Shown: in pieces, positions 35,810 through 44,928 of the stretch | Layout of the letters: each line of letters opens with the position of its first letter | Numbering within the stretch: position 1 is the stretch's first letter | DNA from: Streptomyces roseoverticillatus | GTDB lineage: Bacteria > Actinomycetota > Actinomycetes > Streptomycetales > Streptomycetaceae | NCBI RefSeq assembly: GCF_000719265.1 | Contig: NZ_JOFL01000002.1 | Coordinates: forward strand, 248,001 to 312,000 | DNA length: 64,000 nucleotides | Direction: 5' to 3' | The notes under the pieces: generated by a model | The model's database searches: none | What the model saw: only the letters and a program-made list of their open reading frames with translations | Told to the model about the DNA's origin: nothing | Position numbers and translations under genes: made by a program

Positions 35810-36529
35810 GTGACGGACCGCAGAACGGAACTCGCTGACAATCTGGCCCGCGTGGAGGAACGTATCTCCATGGCCTGCGCCGCGGCGGGCCGCCCGCGCG
35901 AGGACGTGACCCTGATCGTGGTCACCAAGACCTACCCCGCCTCCGACGTGCGGCTGCTCGCCGGGCTCGGGGTGCGGCACGTCGCGGAGAACCGGGACCA
36001 GGAGGCCGCACCGAAGGCGGCCGAGTGCGCGGATCTGCCGCTCACCTGGCACTTCGTCGGACAATTGCAGACGAACAAGGTTCGTTCGGTGGCGAGTTAT
36101 GCCGACTTTGTGCATTCGGTCGACCGGGCCCGGCTCGTCACCGCACTCTCGGCCGCGGCCGTGAAGGCCGGCCGGACGCTGGACTGCCTGATTCAGGTGG
36201 CACTTGATGCAGAGTCGGGTGAACGGGGCGAAAGGGGTGGAGTCGCTCCTGACGGTGTGACGGAACTCGCCGACGTCCTCGCCGCCGCCGAAGGGGTGCG
36301 CCCCGCGGGCCTGATGACGGTGGCTCCGCTCGTCGGAACATATGCCGGACGGCCGCGGGCCGCCTTCGGGCGGCTCATGGAAATCTCAACGGGCCTGCGC
36401 GCGGCCCATCCTGCTGCGAACATGGTGTCAGCAGGGATGAGCGCGGATCTGGATGACGCCGTGGCCGCCGGGGCGACACATGTACGTGTCGGATCGGCGG
36501 TACTCGGAGTCCGACCCAGGCTCGGGTAA
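35810..36529 (+). CDS. PLP homeostasis protein YggS/YlmE
   Basis: A 239-aa single-domain PLP-binding TIM-barrel protein (PROSC/YggS family) that helps keep pyridoxal phosphate and amino-acid pools in balance. The PLP lysine lies in LIVVTKTYPASDV; HFVGQLQTNKVRSV, which is highly conserved in the family, and the phosphate-binding SAGMSADLDDAVAAGATHVRVGSAVLG are present. The loop SGERGERGGVAPDG is longer in charged residues than in many homologues. GTG 35810 is 5 bases after pgeF, so the two are coupled. Its link to cell division is through gene order only. Confidence 0.93.
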   Translation: MTDRRTELADNLARVEERISMACAAAGRPREDVTLIVVTKTYPASDVRLLAGLGVRHVAENRDQEAAPKAAECADLPLTWHFVGQLQTNKVRSVASYADFVHSVDRARLVTALSAAAVKAGRTLDCLIQVALDAESGERGERGGVAPDGVTELADVLAAAEGVRPAGLMTVAPLVGTYAGRPRAAFGRLMEISTGLRAAHPAANMVSAGMSADLDDAVAAGATHVRVGSAVLGVRPRLG

Positions 36530-36651
36530 CGTCGCCAAGAAGTCGGACCACAGCAAAAAATATGGTCATTCCCGTCAGAAGGCGGGCAGACCGCGTGGAT
36601 CCAAGGCGCCGCTGACGGAGCCGATCCACCACAGAGCGGAGGACGCAGAGA

Positions 36652-37266
36652 ATGGCCGGCGCGATGCGCAAGATGGCGGTCTACCTCGGCCTCGTGGAGG
36701 ACGATGGGTACGACGGCCCGGGGTTCGACCCCGACGACGAGTTCGAACCCGAGCCGGAGCCCGACCGACGCAGGCAGCAGCATCAGCAGCAACACCTCGC
36801 ACAACAGACGCAATCGGACGAACCGGTTCGAGTCGCCCAGCCGCCTGCACAGCGCGAACCCGCTCCGCTCACAGCGGAAACGGGACGACCCGCCCGAATC
36901 GCCCCCGTGGCGTCCATCACACCCGAACGCCACTCTCTGGAGAAGAACGCACCGGTGATCATGCCCAAGGTTGTGTCCGAGCGGGAGCCCTACCGCATCA
37001 CGACATTGCACCCCCGGACCTACAACGAAGCCCGTACCATCGGGGAACACTTCCGCGAGGGCACCCCGGTGATCATGAATCTGACGGAGATGGACGACAC
37101 GGACGCGAAGCGACTTGTCGACTTCGCCGCCGGCCTCGTCTTCGGTCTCCACGGCAGCATCGAGCGGGTGACGCAGAAGGTGTTCCTGCTGTCTCCTGCT
37201 AACGTCGATGTCACGGCGGAGGACAAGGCCCGCATCGCAGAGGGTGGGTTCTTCAATCAGAGCTGA
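36652..37266 (+). CDS. sepF: Cell division protein SepF
   Basis: Membrane anchor and cross-linker of FtsZ; in actinobacteria it is essential in place of FtsA. The 204-aa protein has an N-terminal amphipathic helix ([17 protein letters not shown]) that binds membrane, an acidic and Gln-rich flexible linker (about 20-95, with [12 protein letters not shown]), and the SepF fold [48 protein letters not shown] and [12 protein letters not shown] 36652 follows GCGGAGGAC. The 121-bp gap before it is rather AT-rich (AAAAAATATGG) and may hold a separate promoter. Confidence 0.96.
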   Translation: MAGAMRKMAVYLGLVEDDGYDGPGFDPDDEFEPEPEPDRRRQQHQQQHLAQQTQSDEPVRVAQPPAQREPAPLTAETGRPARIAPVASITPERHSLEKNAPVIMPKVVSEREPYRITTLHPRTYNEARTIGEHFREGTPVIMNLTEMDDTDAKRLVDFAAGLVFGLHGSIERVTQKVFLLSPANVDVTAEDKARIAEGGFFNQS

Positions 37267-37342
37267 GACGCAATACCTGGCGACACCGGGAGAATGACGG
37301 CCGAACAGGCCGGGTACGAGCAAGGGGAGAGGGAAGCGCGAG

Positions 37343-37627
37343 ATGAGCATCGCACTACAGGTGATCTACATCGCGCTGTATTGCTTCCTGTTTGTACTGA
37401 TCTTCCGACTGGTGATGGATTACGTCTTCCAGTTCGCTCGCTCATGGCAACCCGGTAAGGCGATGGTGGTCATCCTTGAGGCCACCTACACTGTCACCGA
37501 TCCGCCACTCAAGCTTCTGCGGCGGTTCATTCCGCCGCTGCGTCTCGGGGGCGTGGCGCTCGACCTGTCCTTCTTCGTATTGATGATTATCGTCTTCATC
37601 CTGATCCGCGTCGTGGAGCAGGTGTGA
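37343..37627 (+). CDS. YggT-family small membrane protein
   Basis: A 94-aa protein with two YggT hydrophobic segments: residues 4-28 (LQVIYIALYCFLFVLIFRLV) and 69-91 (LDLSFFVLMIIVFILIRVV). The loop between has PPLKLLRRFIPPLRLGG, the family motif. Members sit between sepF and divIVA in most Gram-positive dcw clusters; the function is not known, though a role in envelope or division is suspected from the order. ATG 37343 follows GAGAGGGAAG. The gene has noticeably lower GC than its neighbours, as expected for a hydrophobic protein. Confidence 0.92.
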   Translation: MSIALQVIYIALYCFLFVLIFRLVMDYVFQFARSWQPGKAMVVILEATYTVTDPPLKLLRRFIPPLRLGGVALDLSFFVLMIIVFILIRVVEQV

Positions 37628-37676
37628 ACGATACGGTCTTGCCGATTGCCGACGACTACGTTGAGGTGAAGAAGAG

Positions 37677-38891
37677 ATGCCGTTGACCCCCGAGGACGTG
37701 CGGAACAAGCAGTTCACGACCGTCCGTCTCCGAGAAGGCTATGACGAGGACGAGGTCGATGCCTTCCTGGACGAGGTCGAGGCCGAACTGACCCGTCTGC
37801 TCCGCGAGAACGAGGACCTGCGCGCCAAGCTGGCCGCCGCCACGCGTGCCGCCGCTCAGAACCAGCAGCAGGGCATGCGCAAGCCCGAGCCGCAGGACCA
37901 GCGACCCGGCGGGGCTCCGGTGCCCGCCGCCATATCGGGACCGCAGCCGGTGCCGCAGCAGCAGCCGATGGGCGGCCCGCCGCAGCTGCCGGGCGGTGCC
38001 CCGCAGCTTCCGGCCGGCCCGAGCGGTCACGGCCACGGTCCCCAGGGTCCGCACGGTCCCGGCCCGATGGGGCAGAACGGTCCCGGTCCGATGGGTCAGA
38101 ACGGCCCCGGCCCGATGGGGCAGAACGGCCCGATGGGCGGCCCGATGGGCGGTCCCATGGGTCAGAACGGTCCGATGGGTCAGAACGGAATGGGGCAGAA
38201 CGGTCCTATGGGTCAGAACCCCATGGGCCAGAACGGTCCCATGGGCGGCCCGCAGCTGCCGCAGCCGGGTCAGGGCCCGGGCGGCGACAGTGCTGCCCGC
38301 GTGCTCTCGCTCGCCCAGCAGACCGCGGACCAGGCGATCGCGGAGGCCCGTTCCGAGGCCAACAAGATCGTCGGCGAGGCGCGCAGCCGCGCCGAGGGCC
38401 TGGAGCGGGACGCCCGCGCCAAGGCCGACGCCCTGGAGCGGGACGCCCAGGAGAAGCACCGCGTCGCGATGGGCTCCCTGGAGTCCGCCCGCGCCACGCT
38501 GGAGCGCAAGGTCGAGGACCTGCGAGGCTTCGAGCGCGAGTACCGCACGCGCCTGAAGTCCTACCTGGAGAGCCAGCTGCGCCAGCTGGAGAACCAGGCG
38601 GACGACTCGCTGGCCCCGCCCCGCAACCCCAACACCCCGTCGCTGCCCGCGGCCCCCTCGATGAGCGGGTCGATGGCTCCGGCAGGTGCGGGCATGGGCG
38701 GCCACAGCATGGGCGGCAACACCTCGATGGGCGGCAACTCCTCCATGGGCGGCCCGTCCTACGGCGGTCAGCAGCAGATGTCCCCGGCGATGACCCAGCC
38801 GATGGCACCGGTGCGGCCGCAGGGCCAGCAGCCGATGCAGCAGGCGCCGTCCCCGATGCGGGGCTTCCTCATCGACGAGGACGACAACTGA
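37677..38891 (+). CDS. divIVA: Polar growth protein DivIVA
   Basis: Coiled-coil scaffold that marks hyphal tips and directs wall growth; essential in Streptomyces. The 404-aa protein begins with the conserved membrane-binding domain MPLTPEDVRNKQFTTVRLREGYDEDEVDAFLDEVEAELTRLL, with F and R residues of the lipid-contact loop. A Pro/Gln/Gly/Met linker (about 60-205) contains many PMGQNG-like repeats. The second coiled coil (about 210-310: AEARSEANKIVGEARSRAEG and SLESARATLERKVEDLRGF) is followed by a second Gly/Met/Ser-rich tail with SMGGNSSMGG repeats and the end GFLIDEDDN. ATG 37677 follows GAAGAG. A strong terminator follows the gene. Confidence 0.97.
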   Translation: MPLTPEDVRNKQFTTVRLREGYDEDEVDAFLDEVEAELTRLLRENEDLRAKLAAATRAAAQNQQQGMRKPEPQDQRPGGAPVPAAISGPQPVPQQQPMGGPPQLPGGAPQLPAGPSGHGHGPQGPHGPGPMGQNGPGPMGQNGPGPMGQNGPMGGPMGGPMGQNGPMGQNGMGQNGPMGQNPMGQNGPMGGPQLPQPGQGPGGDSAARVLSLAQQTADQAIAEARSEANKIVGEARSRAEGLERDARAKADALERDAQEKHRVAMGSLESARATLERKVEDLRGFEREYRTRLKSYLESQLRQLENQADDSLAPPRNPNTPSLPAAPSMSGSMAPAGAGMGGHSMGGNTSMGGNSSMGGPSYGGQQQMSPAMTQPMAPVRPQGQQPMQQAPSPMRGFLIDEDDN

Positions 38892-38937
38892 CGGCCCCCA
38901 CCGGCCGCTAGTCGGCAGTCGGTCGGTCGGCAGTCAT

Positions 38938-38979
38938 AAAGGGCCGGGCCCCTGGGAAATCCCAGGGGCCCGGCCCTTT
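38938..38979 (+). terminator. Strong intrinsic terminator after divIVA
   Basis: A perfect 20-bp stem (38938-38957 with 38960-38979; AAAGGGCCGGG... / ...CCCGGCCCTTT) with a two-base loop ends in a T run. It closes the dcw transcript 46 bases after the divIVA stop. Confidence 0.93.
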
Positions 38980-39035
38980 TGTGTGCTTCTTTGACGGAGC
39001 TGCCCGGCCGTGGACCGCCGGGCAATACGACATAT

Positions 39036-39076
39036 GACAATTGCCGGGCGAGGGAAACCCTCGCCCGGCAATTGTC
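39036..39076 (-). terminator. Terminator after ileS
   Basis: A perfect 19-bp stem (39036-39054 with 39058-39076; GACAATTGCCGGGCG... / ...CCCGGCAATTGTC) with a three-base loop lies 19 bases downstream of the ileS stop on the minus strand. A smaller 8-bp stem (TGCCCGGC/GCCGGGCA, 39001-39024) follows it. It could also catch read-through from the plus strand. Confidence 0.85.
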
Positions 39077-39095
39077 GGTTTTATCAGGCCTTGTA

Positions 39096-42000
39096 TCAGG
39101 CCTTGCGGAGACGGAACGTCAGCGAAAGGGCCTCGTCGGTGAAAGGCTCACCGTAGGAGCCGTCGGCCTCGCCCTCGGCGAAGTCCGTGGCCAGGACCTC
39201 GTCGGCAATGAGCGACGCGTGGTCCGAAAGGGCCGTACGGACTTCCTCGTCCGCCGACCGCCAGCGCAGGGCGATCCGGTCGGCGACGTCGAGGCCGCTG
39301 TTCTTGCGGGCCTCCTGGATGAGCCGGACCGCGTCGCGGGCGAGACCCGCGACGCGCAGCTCCGGGGTGATCTCCAGGTCGAGCGCCACCGTCGCACCCG
39401 AGTCCGAGGCCACCGACCAGCCCTCGCGCGGGGTTTCGGTGATGATGACCTCGTCGGGGGAGAGGGCGACCTGCTCGCCGTCGACCTCGACCGAGGCCGT
39501 GCCCTCGCGCAGCGCCAGCGACAGGGCCGCCGCGTCGGCCGCCGTGATCGCCTTCGCCACGGCCTGGACGCCCTTGCCGAACCGCTTGCCCAGGGCACGG
39601 AAGTTGGCCTTGGCGGTGGTGTCGACGAGGGAGCCGCCGACCTCCGACAGGGAGGCGAGGGAGGAGACGTTGAGCTCCTCGGTGATCTGCGCGCGCAGCT
39701 CGGCGCCCAGCTCCTCGAAGCCGGCCGAGGCCACCAGCGCGCGGGAGAGCGGCTGGCGGGTCTTGACGCCGGACTCGGCGCGCGTGGCGCGGCCCAGCTC
39801 GACCAGGCGGCGGACGAGCAGCATCTGCTGCGACAGCTTCGGGTCGACGAGGGCGGCGTCCGCCACCGGCCAGCCGGCCAGGTGGACCGACTCCGGGGCC
39901 TGCGGGTCGACGGGGACGACCAGGTCCTGCCAGACGCGCTCGGTGATGAACGGCACCAGCGGGGCCATCAGCCGCGTCACGGTCTCGACGACCTCGTGGA
40001 GGGTGCGCAGCGCGGCCGCGTCACCCTGCCAGAACCGGCGGCGCGAGCGGCGCACGTACCAGTTGGACAGGTCGTCGACGAAGGCGGACAGCAGCTTGCC
40101 GGCGCGCTGGGTGTCGTAGGCCTCCATGGCCTCGGTGACCTGGCCGACGAGGGTGCCCAGCTCACCGAGCAGCCAGCGGTCCAGCAGCGGGCGGTCGGCC
40201 GGGGCCGGGTCCGCGGCGCTGGGCGCCCAGCCGGACGTGCGGGCGTAGAGGGCCTGGAAGGCCACCGTGTTCCAGTAGGTGAGGAGCGTCTTGCGGACGA
40301 CCTCCTGGATGGTGCCGTGGCCCACGCGGCGCGCGGCCCACGGGGAGCCGCCGGCCGCCATGAACCAGCGGACGGCGTCGGCGCCGTGCTGGTCCATGAG
40401 CGGGATCGGCTGGAGGATGTTGCCCAGGTGCTTGGACATCTTCCGGCCGTCCTCGGCGAGGATGTGGCCCAGGCAGACCACGTTCTCGTACGACGACTTG
40501 TCGAAGACGAGGGTGCCGACGGCCATCAGCGTGTAGAACCAGCCGCGGGTCTGGTCGATGGCCTCGGAGATGAACTGCGCCGGGTAGCGCTGCTCGAAGA
40601 GCTCCTTGTTCTTGTACGGGTAGCCCCACTGCGCGAACGGCATCGAGCCCGAGTCGTACCAGGCGTCGATGACCTCCGGCACGCGCACGGCCGTGTGGGC
40701 ACAGCCCTCGGCGGTGCAGGTGAAGGTGACGTCGTCGATGTGGGGGCGGTGCGGGTCCAGGCCGCTCTGGTCGGTGCCGGTGAGCTCGGAGAGCTCGGCC
40801 AGCGAGCCGACGCAGGTGAGGTGGTTCTCCTCGCAGCGCCAGATGGGCAGCGGGGTGCCCCAGTAGCGGTTGCGGGAGAGCGCCCAGTCGATGTTGTTGT
40901 TCAGCCAGTCGCCGAAGCGGCCGTGCTTGACCGACTCGGGGAACCAGTTGGTCTTCTCGTTCTCCTCGAGCAGCCGGTCCTTGATCGCGGTGGTGCGGAT
41001 GTACCAGGACGGCTGCGCGTAGTAGAGGAGCGCGGTGTGGCAGCGCCAGCAGTGCGGGTAGCTGTGCTCGTAGGCGATGTGCTTGAAGAGCAGGCCGCGC
41101 TCGGAGAGGTCCGCGACGAGCTTCTCGTCGGCCTTCTTGAAGAATTGCCCGCCGACGAGGGCGAGGCCTTCCTCGAAGGTGCCGTCCGGGCGGACCGGGT
41201 TGACGACCGGCAGGCCGTAGGCGCGGCAGGTCTTGAGGTCGTCCTCACCGAAGGCGGGCGCCTGGTGGACCAGACCCGTGCCGTCCTCGGTCGTCACGTA
41301 CTCGGCGTTGACGACGAAGTTCGCGCCCTCCAGCTCGACCAGGTCGAACGGGCGGCGGTAGGCCCACCGCTCCATCTCGCGGCCGGTGAAGGACCGGCCG
41401 GTGGCCGTCCAGCCCTCGCCGAGGGCCTTCTCCAGCAGCGGCTCGGCGACGACCAGCTTCTCGTTGCCGTCGGTGGCCACCACGTACGTGACGTCGGGGT
41501 GGGCGGCCGCCGCCGTGTTGGACACCAGGGTCCAGGGGGTGGTCGTCCACACCAGCAGCGCGGCCTCGCCCGCGAGCGGGCCGGACGTCAGCGGGAAGCG
41601 GACGAAGACGGACGGGTCCACGACCGTCTCGTAGCCCTGGGCCAGCTCGTGGTCGGACAGGCCGGTGCCGCAGCGGGGGCACCAGGGGGCGACGCGGTGG
41701 TCCTGGACGAGGAGGCCCTTGTTGAAGATCTCCTTGAGCGACCACCACACGGACTGGACGTACTCCGGGTCCATCGTGCGGTAGGCGTCGTCCAGGTCGA
41801 CCCAGTAGCCCATGCGGGTGGTGAGCTCGGCGAACGCGTCCGTGTGGCGGGTGACGGACTCGCGGCACTTGTCGTTGAAGGCGGCGATGCCGTACGCCTC
41901 GATGTCCTGCTTGCCGGAGAAGCCCAGCTCCTTCTCCACCGCGAGCTCGACCGGCAGGCCGTGGCAGTCCCAGCCGGCCTTCCGGCCGACGTGGTAGCCC

Positions 42001-42230
42001 TGCATCGTGCGGAAGCGGGGGAAGACGTCCTTGAAGACGCGGGCCTCGATGTGGTGCGCGCCCGGCATGCCGTTGGCGGTGGGTGGGCCCTCGTAGAACA
42101 CCCACTCGGGGCGGCCCTCGGACTGTTCGAGCGTACGGGCGAAGATCTTCTGCTCGCGCCAGAACTCGAGCACGGCGTGCTCCAGGGCGGGCAGGTCGAC
42201 CTGAGCGGGTACCTGGCGGTACTGCGTCAT
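39096..42230 (-). CDS. ileS: Isoleucyl-tRNA synthetase
   Basis: Charges tRNA-Ile. The 1044-aa protein belongs to the long actinobacterial (eukaryote-like, mupirocin-tolerant type) class. The HIGH motif appears as PGAHHIEARV within YEGPPTANGMPG, KMSKHLGN is the KMSKS motif, and the editing (CP1) domain has LVWTTTPWTLVSNTA. WDCHGLPVELAVEKELGF and the zinc-like WCPRCGTGLSDHE and HCWRCHTALLYY pairs are present. ATG 42230 follows GGAGGAAGCCG. The leader carries a T-box that senses uncharged tRNA-Ile. A 12-bp tandem duplication (39082-39105) overlaps the stop codon. Confidence 0.97.
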   Translation of the reverse strand: MTQYRQVPAQVDLPALEHAVLEFWREQKIFARTLEQSEGRPEWVFYEGPPTANGMPGAHHIEARVFKDVFPRFRTMQGYHVGRKAGWDCHGLPVELAVEKELGFSGKQDIEAYGIAAFNDKCRESVTRHTDAFAELTTRMGYWVDLDDAYRTMDPEYVQSVWWSLKEIFNKGLLVQDHRVAPWCPRCGTGLSDHELAQGYETVVDPSVFVRFPLTSGPLAGEAALLVWTTTPWTLVSNTAAAAHPDVTYVVATDGNEKLVVAEPLLEKALGEGWTATGRSFTGREMERWAYRRPFDLVELEGANFVVNAEYVTTEDGTGLVHQAPAFGEDDLKTCRAYGLPVVNPVRPDGTFEEGLALVGGQFFKKADEKLVADLSERGLLFKHIAYEHSYPHCWRCHTALLYYAQPSWYIRTTAIKDRLLEENEKTNWFPESVKHGRFGDWLNNNIDWALSRNRYWGTPLPIWRCEENHLTCVGSLAELSELTGTDQSGLDPHRPHIDDVTFTCTAEGCAHTAVRVPEVIDAWYDSGSMPFAQWGYPYKNKELFEQRYPAQFISEAIDQTRGWFYTLMAVGTLVFDKSSYENVVCLGHILAEDGRKMSKHLGNILQPIPLMDQHGADAVRWFMAAGGSPWAARRVGHGTIQEVVRKTLLTYWNTVAFQALYARTSGWAPSAADPAPADRPLLDRWLLGELGTLVGQVTEAMEAYDTQRAGKLLSAFVDDLSNWYVRRSRRRFWQGDAAALRTLHEVVETVTRLMAPLVPFITERVWQDLVVPVDPQAPESVHLAGWPVADAALVDPKLSQQMLLVRRLVELGRATRAESGVKTRQPLSRALVASAGFEELGAELRAQITEELNVSSLASLSEVGGSLVDTTAKANFRALGKRFGKGVQAVAKAITAADAAALSLALREGTASVEVDGEQVALSPDEVIITETPREGWSVASDSGATVALDLEITPELRVAGLARDAVRLIQEARKNSGLDVADRIALRWRSADEEVRTALSDHASLIADEVLATDFAEGEADGSYGEPFTDEALSLTFRLRKA

Positions 42231-42239
42231 CGGCTTCCT

Positions 42240-42512
42240 CCGGCGGGACGGTTGGTGCGCTGTCCGTCGGAGGGACGAGACGCGCCTGCGCGCTCCCGCG
42301 GTACCACCCTCCTTGGCCGCCGGCCCGATGGCCCCCGGCCCCCTCATTAGGGTCGCGACGCCGGCTCTACTGACCCCTGGGACGACCCACGGGGCGTTCT
42401 TCCGGCGGCTCCGGGCTGATCTTCACCCCGCGCACACCCCCGGGCTCGCACCGTCCCCGGATCGCTCATGGCTGCGTGCGGCGCTACTCGTCCCATCCAC
42501 GCCTTTCGCTGC
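42240..42512 (-). promoter_or_regulatory. ileS T-box riboswitch
   Basis: Read on the minus strand, the leader has the T-box motif GGAGGGTGGTACCGCGGGAG (42293-42312), whose TGGTACC bulge pairs with the tRNA acceptor end, preceded by a stem I that begins GATGGGACGAGTAG. The probable specifier is ATC (42418-42420) in GAAGATCAGCCC, an isoleucine codon, as expected. The downstream CTCGTCCCTCC can pair with the GGAGGG part, and the ribosome site GGAGGA lies just beyond, so control of translation is likely, as in other actinobacterial ileS T-boxes. A TACACT (42517-42522, minus) gives a start near 42510. Confidence 0.95.
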
Positions 42513-42713
42513 GCCCAGTGTACGGGGCGGGACCGGACGCGGCCCACCGGTTTCGGCCGGGGCCGGGCGGGGGACCGGTGCAGTCCGATTACAGGGCCGG
42601 GGGCGGGGCACAACCGATGAGACCGGCGTGCCCCGTTGCCGCGTGCCCGGTGGAGTTTTATCGTTCCGGCACGATTCGCGCGCAAGATCATAAAATGTGA
42701 AGGGGCCGCGGTC

Positions 42714-44258
42714 ATGGTGGCGAAGAGAGCGGCAGCGGAGGCGGCGTCCGCCGCGGACGCCGCCTCCGCGAAGGGGAAGGCCCACGGTGGGGCCGGGCCC
42801 GGGTCCGCTGCCGCGAAGGCCGCCGGGGGCGGTGGGAAGACGGCGAAGGCCGCGGCTCCGGCGAAGAGGGCCCCCGCCGGGGGTGTGGCCGGGGCGGCCA
42901 AGAAGGGAACGACGGCGGGCCGGGCCGCGAAGGCCGCCGGGGGCGGGGGGAAGGCCGCGGAGAAGGCCACCGCGGCCAAGAAGGCGTCTGCCGCGAAGAA
43001 GGCCGCCCCGGCGAAGAAGGCTGCCGCCGGGAAGAAAGCCGCCACGGCCGGGAAGGGGGCGACGGCCTCGGGCAAGGAGGCGCCCGCCAAGAAGCTCGCC
43101 GCCGGAAAGAAGGCGGCACCCGCCGCGAAGGCCGCCGCCCGGGCATCCGGGGCGGGTTCCGCCCCGCCGAAGAAGGCTGCGTCCGCGCCCTCTGTGAAGA
43201 GGGCCGCCACTAAGAAGGCGGCGCCCGCCAAGGAGGCCGCTGCCCGGGCTTCCGGGGCGGTCACGGCCTCGACCAAGAAGGCCGCGGGGAAGAAGGCGGC
43301 GTCCGCGCCCTCTGTAAAGAGGGCCGCCGCGAAGAAGGCGGCATCCGCTAAGGAGAGCGCTGCCGTGGTCTCCGGGACGGGCGCGGCCTCGTCGAAGAAG
43401 GCCGCGGGAAAGAAGGCGGCGTCCGCGCCTTCCGTGAAGAGGGCCGCCACTAAGAAGGCGGCGCCCGCCAAGGAGGCCGCTGCCCGGGCTTCCGGGGCAG
43501 TCACGGCCTCGTCCACGAAGGCCGCGGGGAAGAAGGCCGCCACCAAGAAGGCCGTCACCAAGAAGGCGGCGCCCGCCAAGGAGAGCGCTGCCCGGGCGAC
43601 CGGGGCGGAGGCCGGGCCCTCTGCCAAGAAGACCGCCAAGAAGGCGGCGACCGCCGCCAAGAAGGCCGCGCCCGGCGGCAAGGCAGGTCCTGCCAAGGGG
43701 GCGGCCTCCAGCAAGAAGGCCGACCCCGCACAAGAAGCCGCACCTGCCCAGAAGGCGGTGCCCCCTGAGAAGACGGGAGCCAGGACGGTGGCTGCGAAGA
43801 AGACCATGGACGGGACACAGGCCGCCCGGAAGGTGCCGGGAGCCCGCACGGGCCCCGCGGAGGCCGGCGAGCTGGCCGTGCGGCCTGGGGAGGAGCCCTG
43901 GTCTCCCGCGGAGGTGGCCGAGGCCCGAACGGAGCTGCAGAGCGAGGTGCTGCGGCTGCGCGCGGAGATCGCTCACTCCGAGGAGGCGATCAGCGGCCTG
44001 ATGCGCGATTCGGGCGACGGCGCCGGCGACGACCAGGCCGACACCGGCACCAAGAACATCACCCGGGAGCACGAGCTGGCGCTGGCGGCGAACGCCCGCG
44101 AGATGCTGGACCAGAGCGAGCGCGCGCTGGAGCGCCTCGACGCGGGCACCTACGGGCTCTGCGAGAACTGCGGGAAGCCCATCGGGAAGGCCCGCATGCA
44201 GGCCTTCCCGCGGGCCACACTGTGTGTGGAGTGCAAACAGCGCCAGGAACGCCGCTGA
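42714..44258 (+). CDS. DksA/TraR zinc-finger protein with histone H1-like N-terminal domain
   Basis: A 514-aa two-part protein. Residues 1 to about 390 are almost entirely Lys, Ala, Ser, Pro and Gly, with KKAAPAK and [10 protein letters not shown] units like eukaryotic histone H1 tails; a 40-residue unit is repeated about three times. The last 130 residues are a DksA/TraR domain: a coiled coil ([20 protein letters not shown], ... [11 protein letters not shown]) and the zinc finger [26 protein letters not shown] with four cysteines. DksA proteins bind RNA polymerase with ppGpp; the H1-like part should bind DNA. ATG 42714 follows GAAGGGG by 8 bases; TAAAAT (42691-42696) may be the -10. The region 42523-42713 is the divergent promoter region with ileS and holds no other gene. 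Similar proteins (SCO2075-like) occupy this place in Streptomyces. Confidence 0.9.
   Translation: MVAKRAAAEAASAADAASAKGKAHGGAGPGSAAAKAAGGGGKTAKAAAPAKRAPAGGVAGAAKKGTTAGRAAKAAGGGGKAAEKATAAKKASAAKKAAPAKKAAAGKKAATAGKGATASGKEAPAKKLAAGKKAAPAAKAAARASGAGSAPPKKAASAPSVKRAATKKAAPAKEAAARASGAVTASTKKAAGKKAASAPSVKRAAAKKAASAKESAAVVSGTGAASSKKAAGKKAASAPSVKRAATKKAAPAKEAAARASGAVTASSTKAAGKKAATKKAVTKKAAPAKESAARATGAEAGPSAKKTAKKAATAAKKAAPGGKAGPAKGAASSKKADPAQEAAPAQKAVPPEKTGARTVAAKKTMDGTQAARKVPGARTGPAEAGELAVRPGEEPWSPAEVAEARTELQSEVLRLRAEIAHSEEAISGLMRDSGDGAGDDQADTGTKNITREHELALAANAREMLDQSERALERLDAGTYGLCENCGKPIGKARMQAFPRATLCVECKQRQERR
43179..43538 (+). repeat. 120-bp in-frame tandem repeat in the H1-like domain
   Basis: The phrase GCGTCCGCGCC(C/T)TC(T/C)GT recurs at 43179, 43299 and 43419, an exact 120-bp (40-codon) period. 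The first and third units share runs such as AAGGCGGCGCCCGCCAAGG and GCTGCCCGGGCTTCCGGGG, so duplication seems recent. Each unit encodes an [16 protein letters not shown] pattern. Confidence 0.8.
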
Positions 44259-44337
44259 CCCGCCCGTGCGCGTGTGCCGTACCCTCGTCCTCAGTCAGGC
44301 AGGCCCTGGCCCACCGGGACGACGTCGAAGGACTCAC

Positions 44338-44886
44338 GTGACAGAGGCGGAACAGACCACCACCGGCACACCGGCGGCCGCGGCGGACGCCACGGCCAAA
44401 GGCAGGCGGCGCATCGGGGTGCTCCTGGCCGTGGCCGCCTTCGCGTACCTCCTGGACCTCGGCAGCAAGCTGGCCGTGGTCGCCAAGCTGGAGCACCACG
44501 ACCCGATCGAGGTGATCGGCACCTGGCTGCAGCTGGAGGTGATCCGCAACCGCGGCGCCGCCTTCGGCATCGGCGAGGCGATGACGGTCGTCTTCACGGT
44601 GATCGCCTCCGCCGTGATCGTGGTGATCGCCCGGATCGCCCGGAAGCTCTACAGCCTGCCGTGGGCGATCGCGCTGGGCCTGCTGCTCGGCGGCGCGCTG
44701 GGTAACCTCACCGACCGCCTGTTCCGCTCGCCGGGCGGCTTCCAGGGCGGTGTGGTCGACTTCATCGCGCCGTCCGGTTTCGCGGTCTTCAACCTCGCCG
44801 ACTCCGCGATCGTGTGCGGCGGCTTCCTGATCGTGATCCTGTCCTTCCGCGGCCTGGACCCGGACGGCACGGTCCACCAGGACTGA
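44338..44886 (+). CDS. lspA: Lipoprotein signal peptidase
   Basis: Aspartic membrane peptidase (signal peptidase II) that cleaves lipoprotein signal peptides after lipidation. The 182-aa protein has four membrane helices, the NRGAAFGI motif, and the two catalytic Asp residues in GNLTDRLFR and [16 protein letters not shown] is also typical. A Thr/Ala-rich polar start of about 24 residues precedes helix 1. GTG 44338 follows GAAGGA. It is followed after 42 bases by the pseudouridine synthase gene, the same lspA-rluD order as in Bacillus and many actinomycetes. Confidence 0.96.
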   Translation: MTEAEQTTTGTPAAAADATAKGRRRIGVLLAVAAFAYLLDLGSKLAVVAKLEHHDPIEVIGTWLQLEVIRNRGAAFGIGEAMTVVFTVIASAVIVVIARIARKLYSLPWAIALGLLLGGALGNLTDRLFRSPGGFQGGVVDFIAPSGFAVFNLADSAIVCGGFLIVILSFRGLDPDGTVHQD

Positions 44887-44928
44887 GCCCGGGACGGGGG
44901 CGTCGCCCCCGTCCGTCATACTCGACGG

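Noticed and set aside
43179..43538. CRISPR array
   Set aside because: The repeats are 120 bp, in frame, without unique spacers, and encode Lys/Ala-rich protein.
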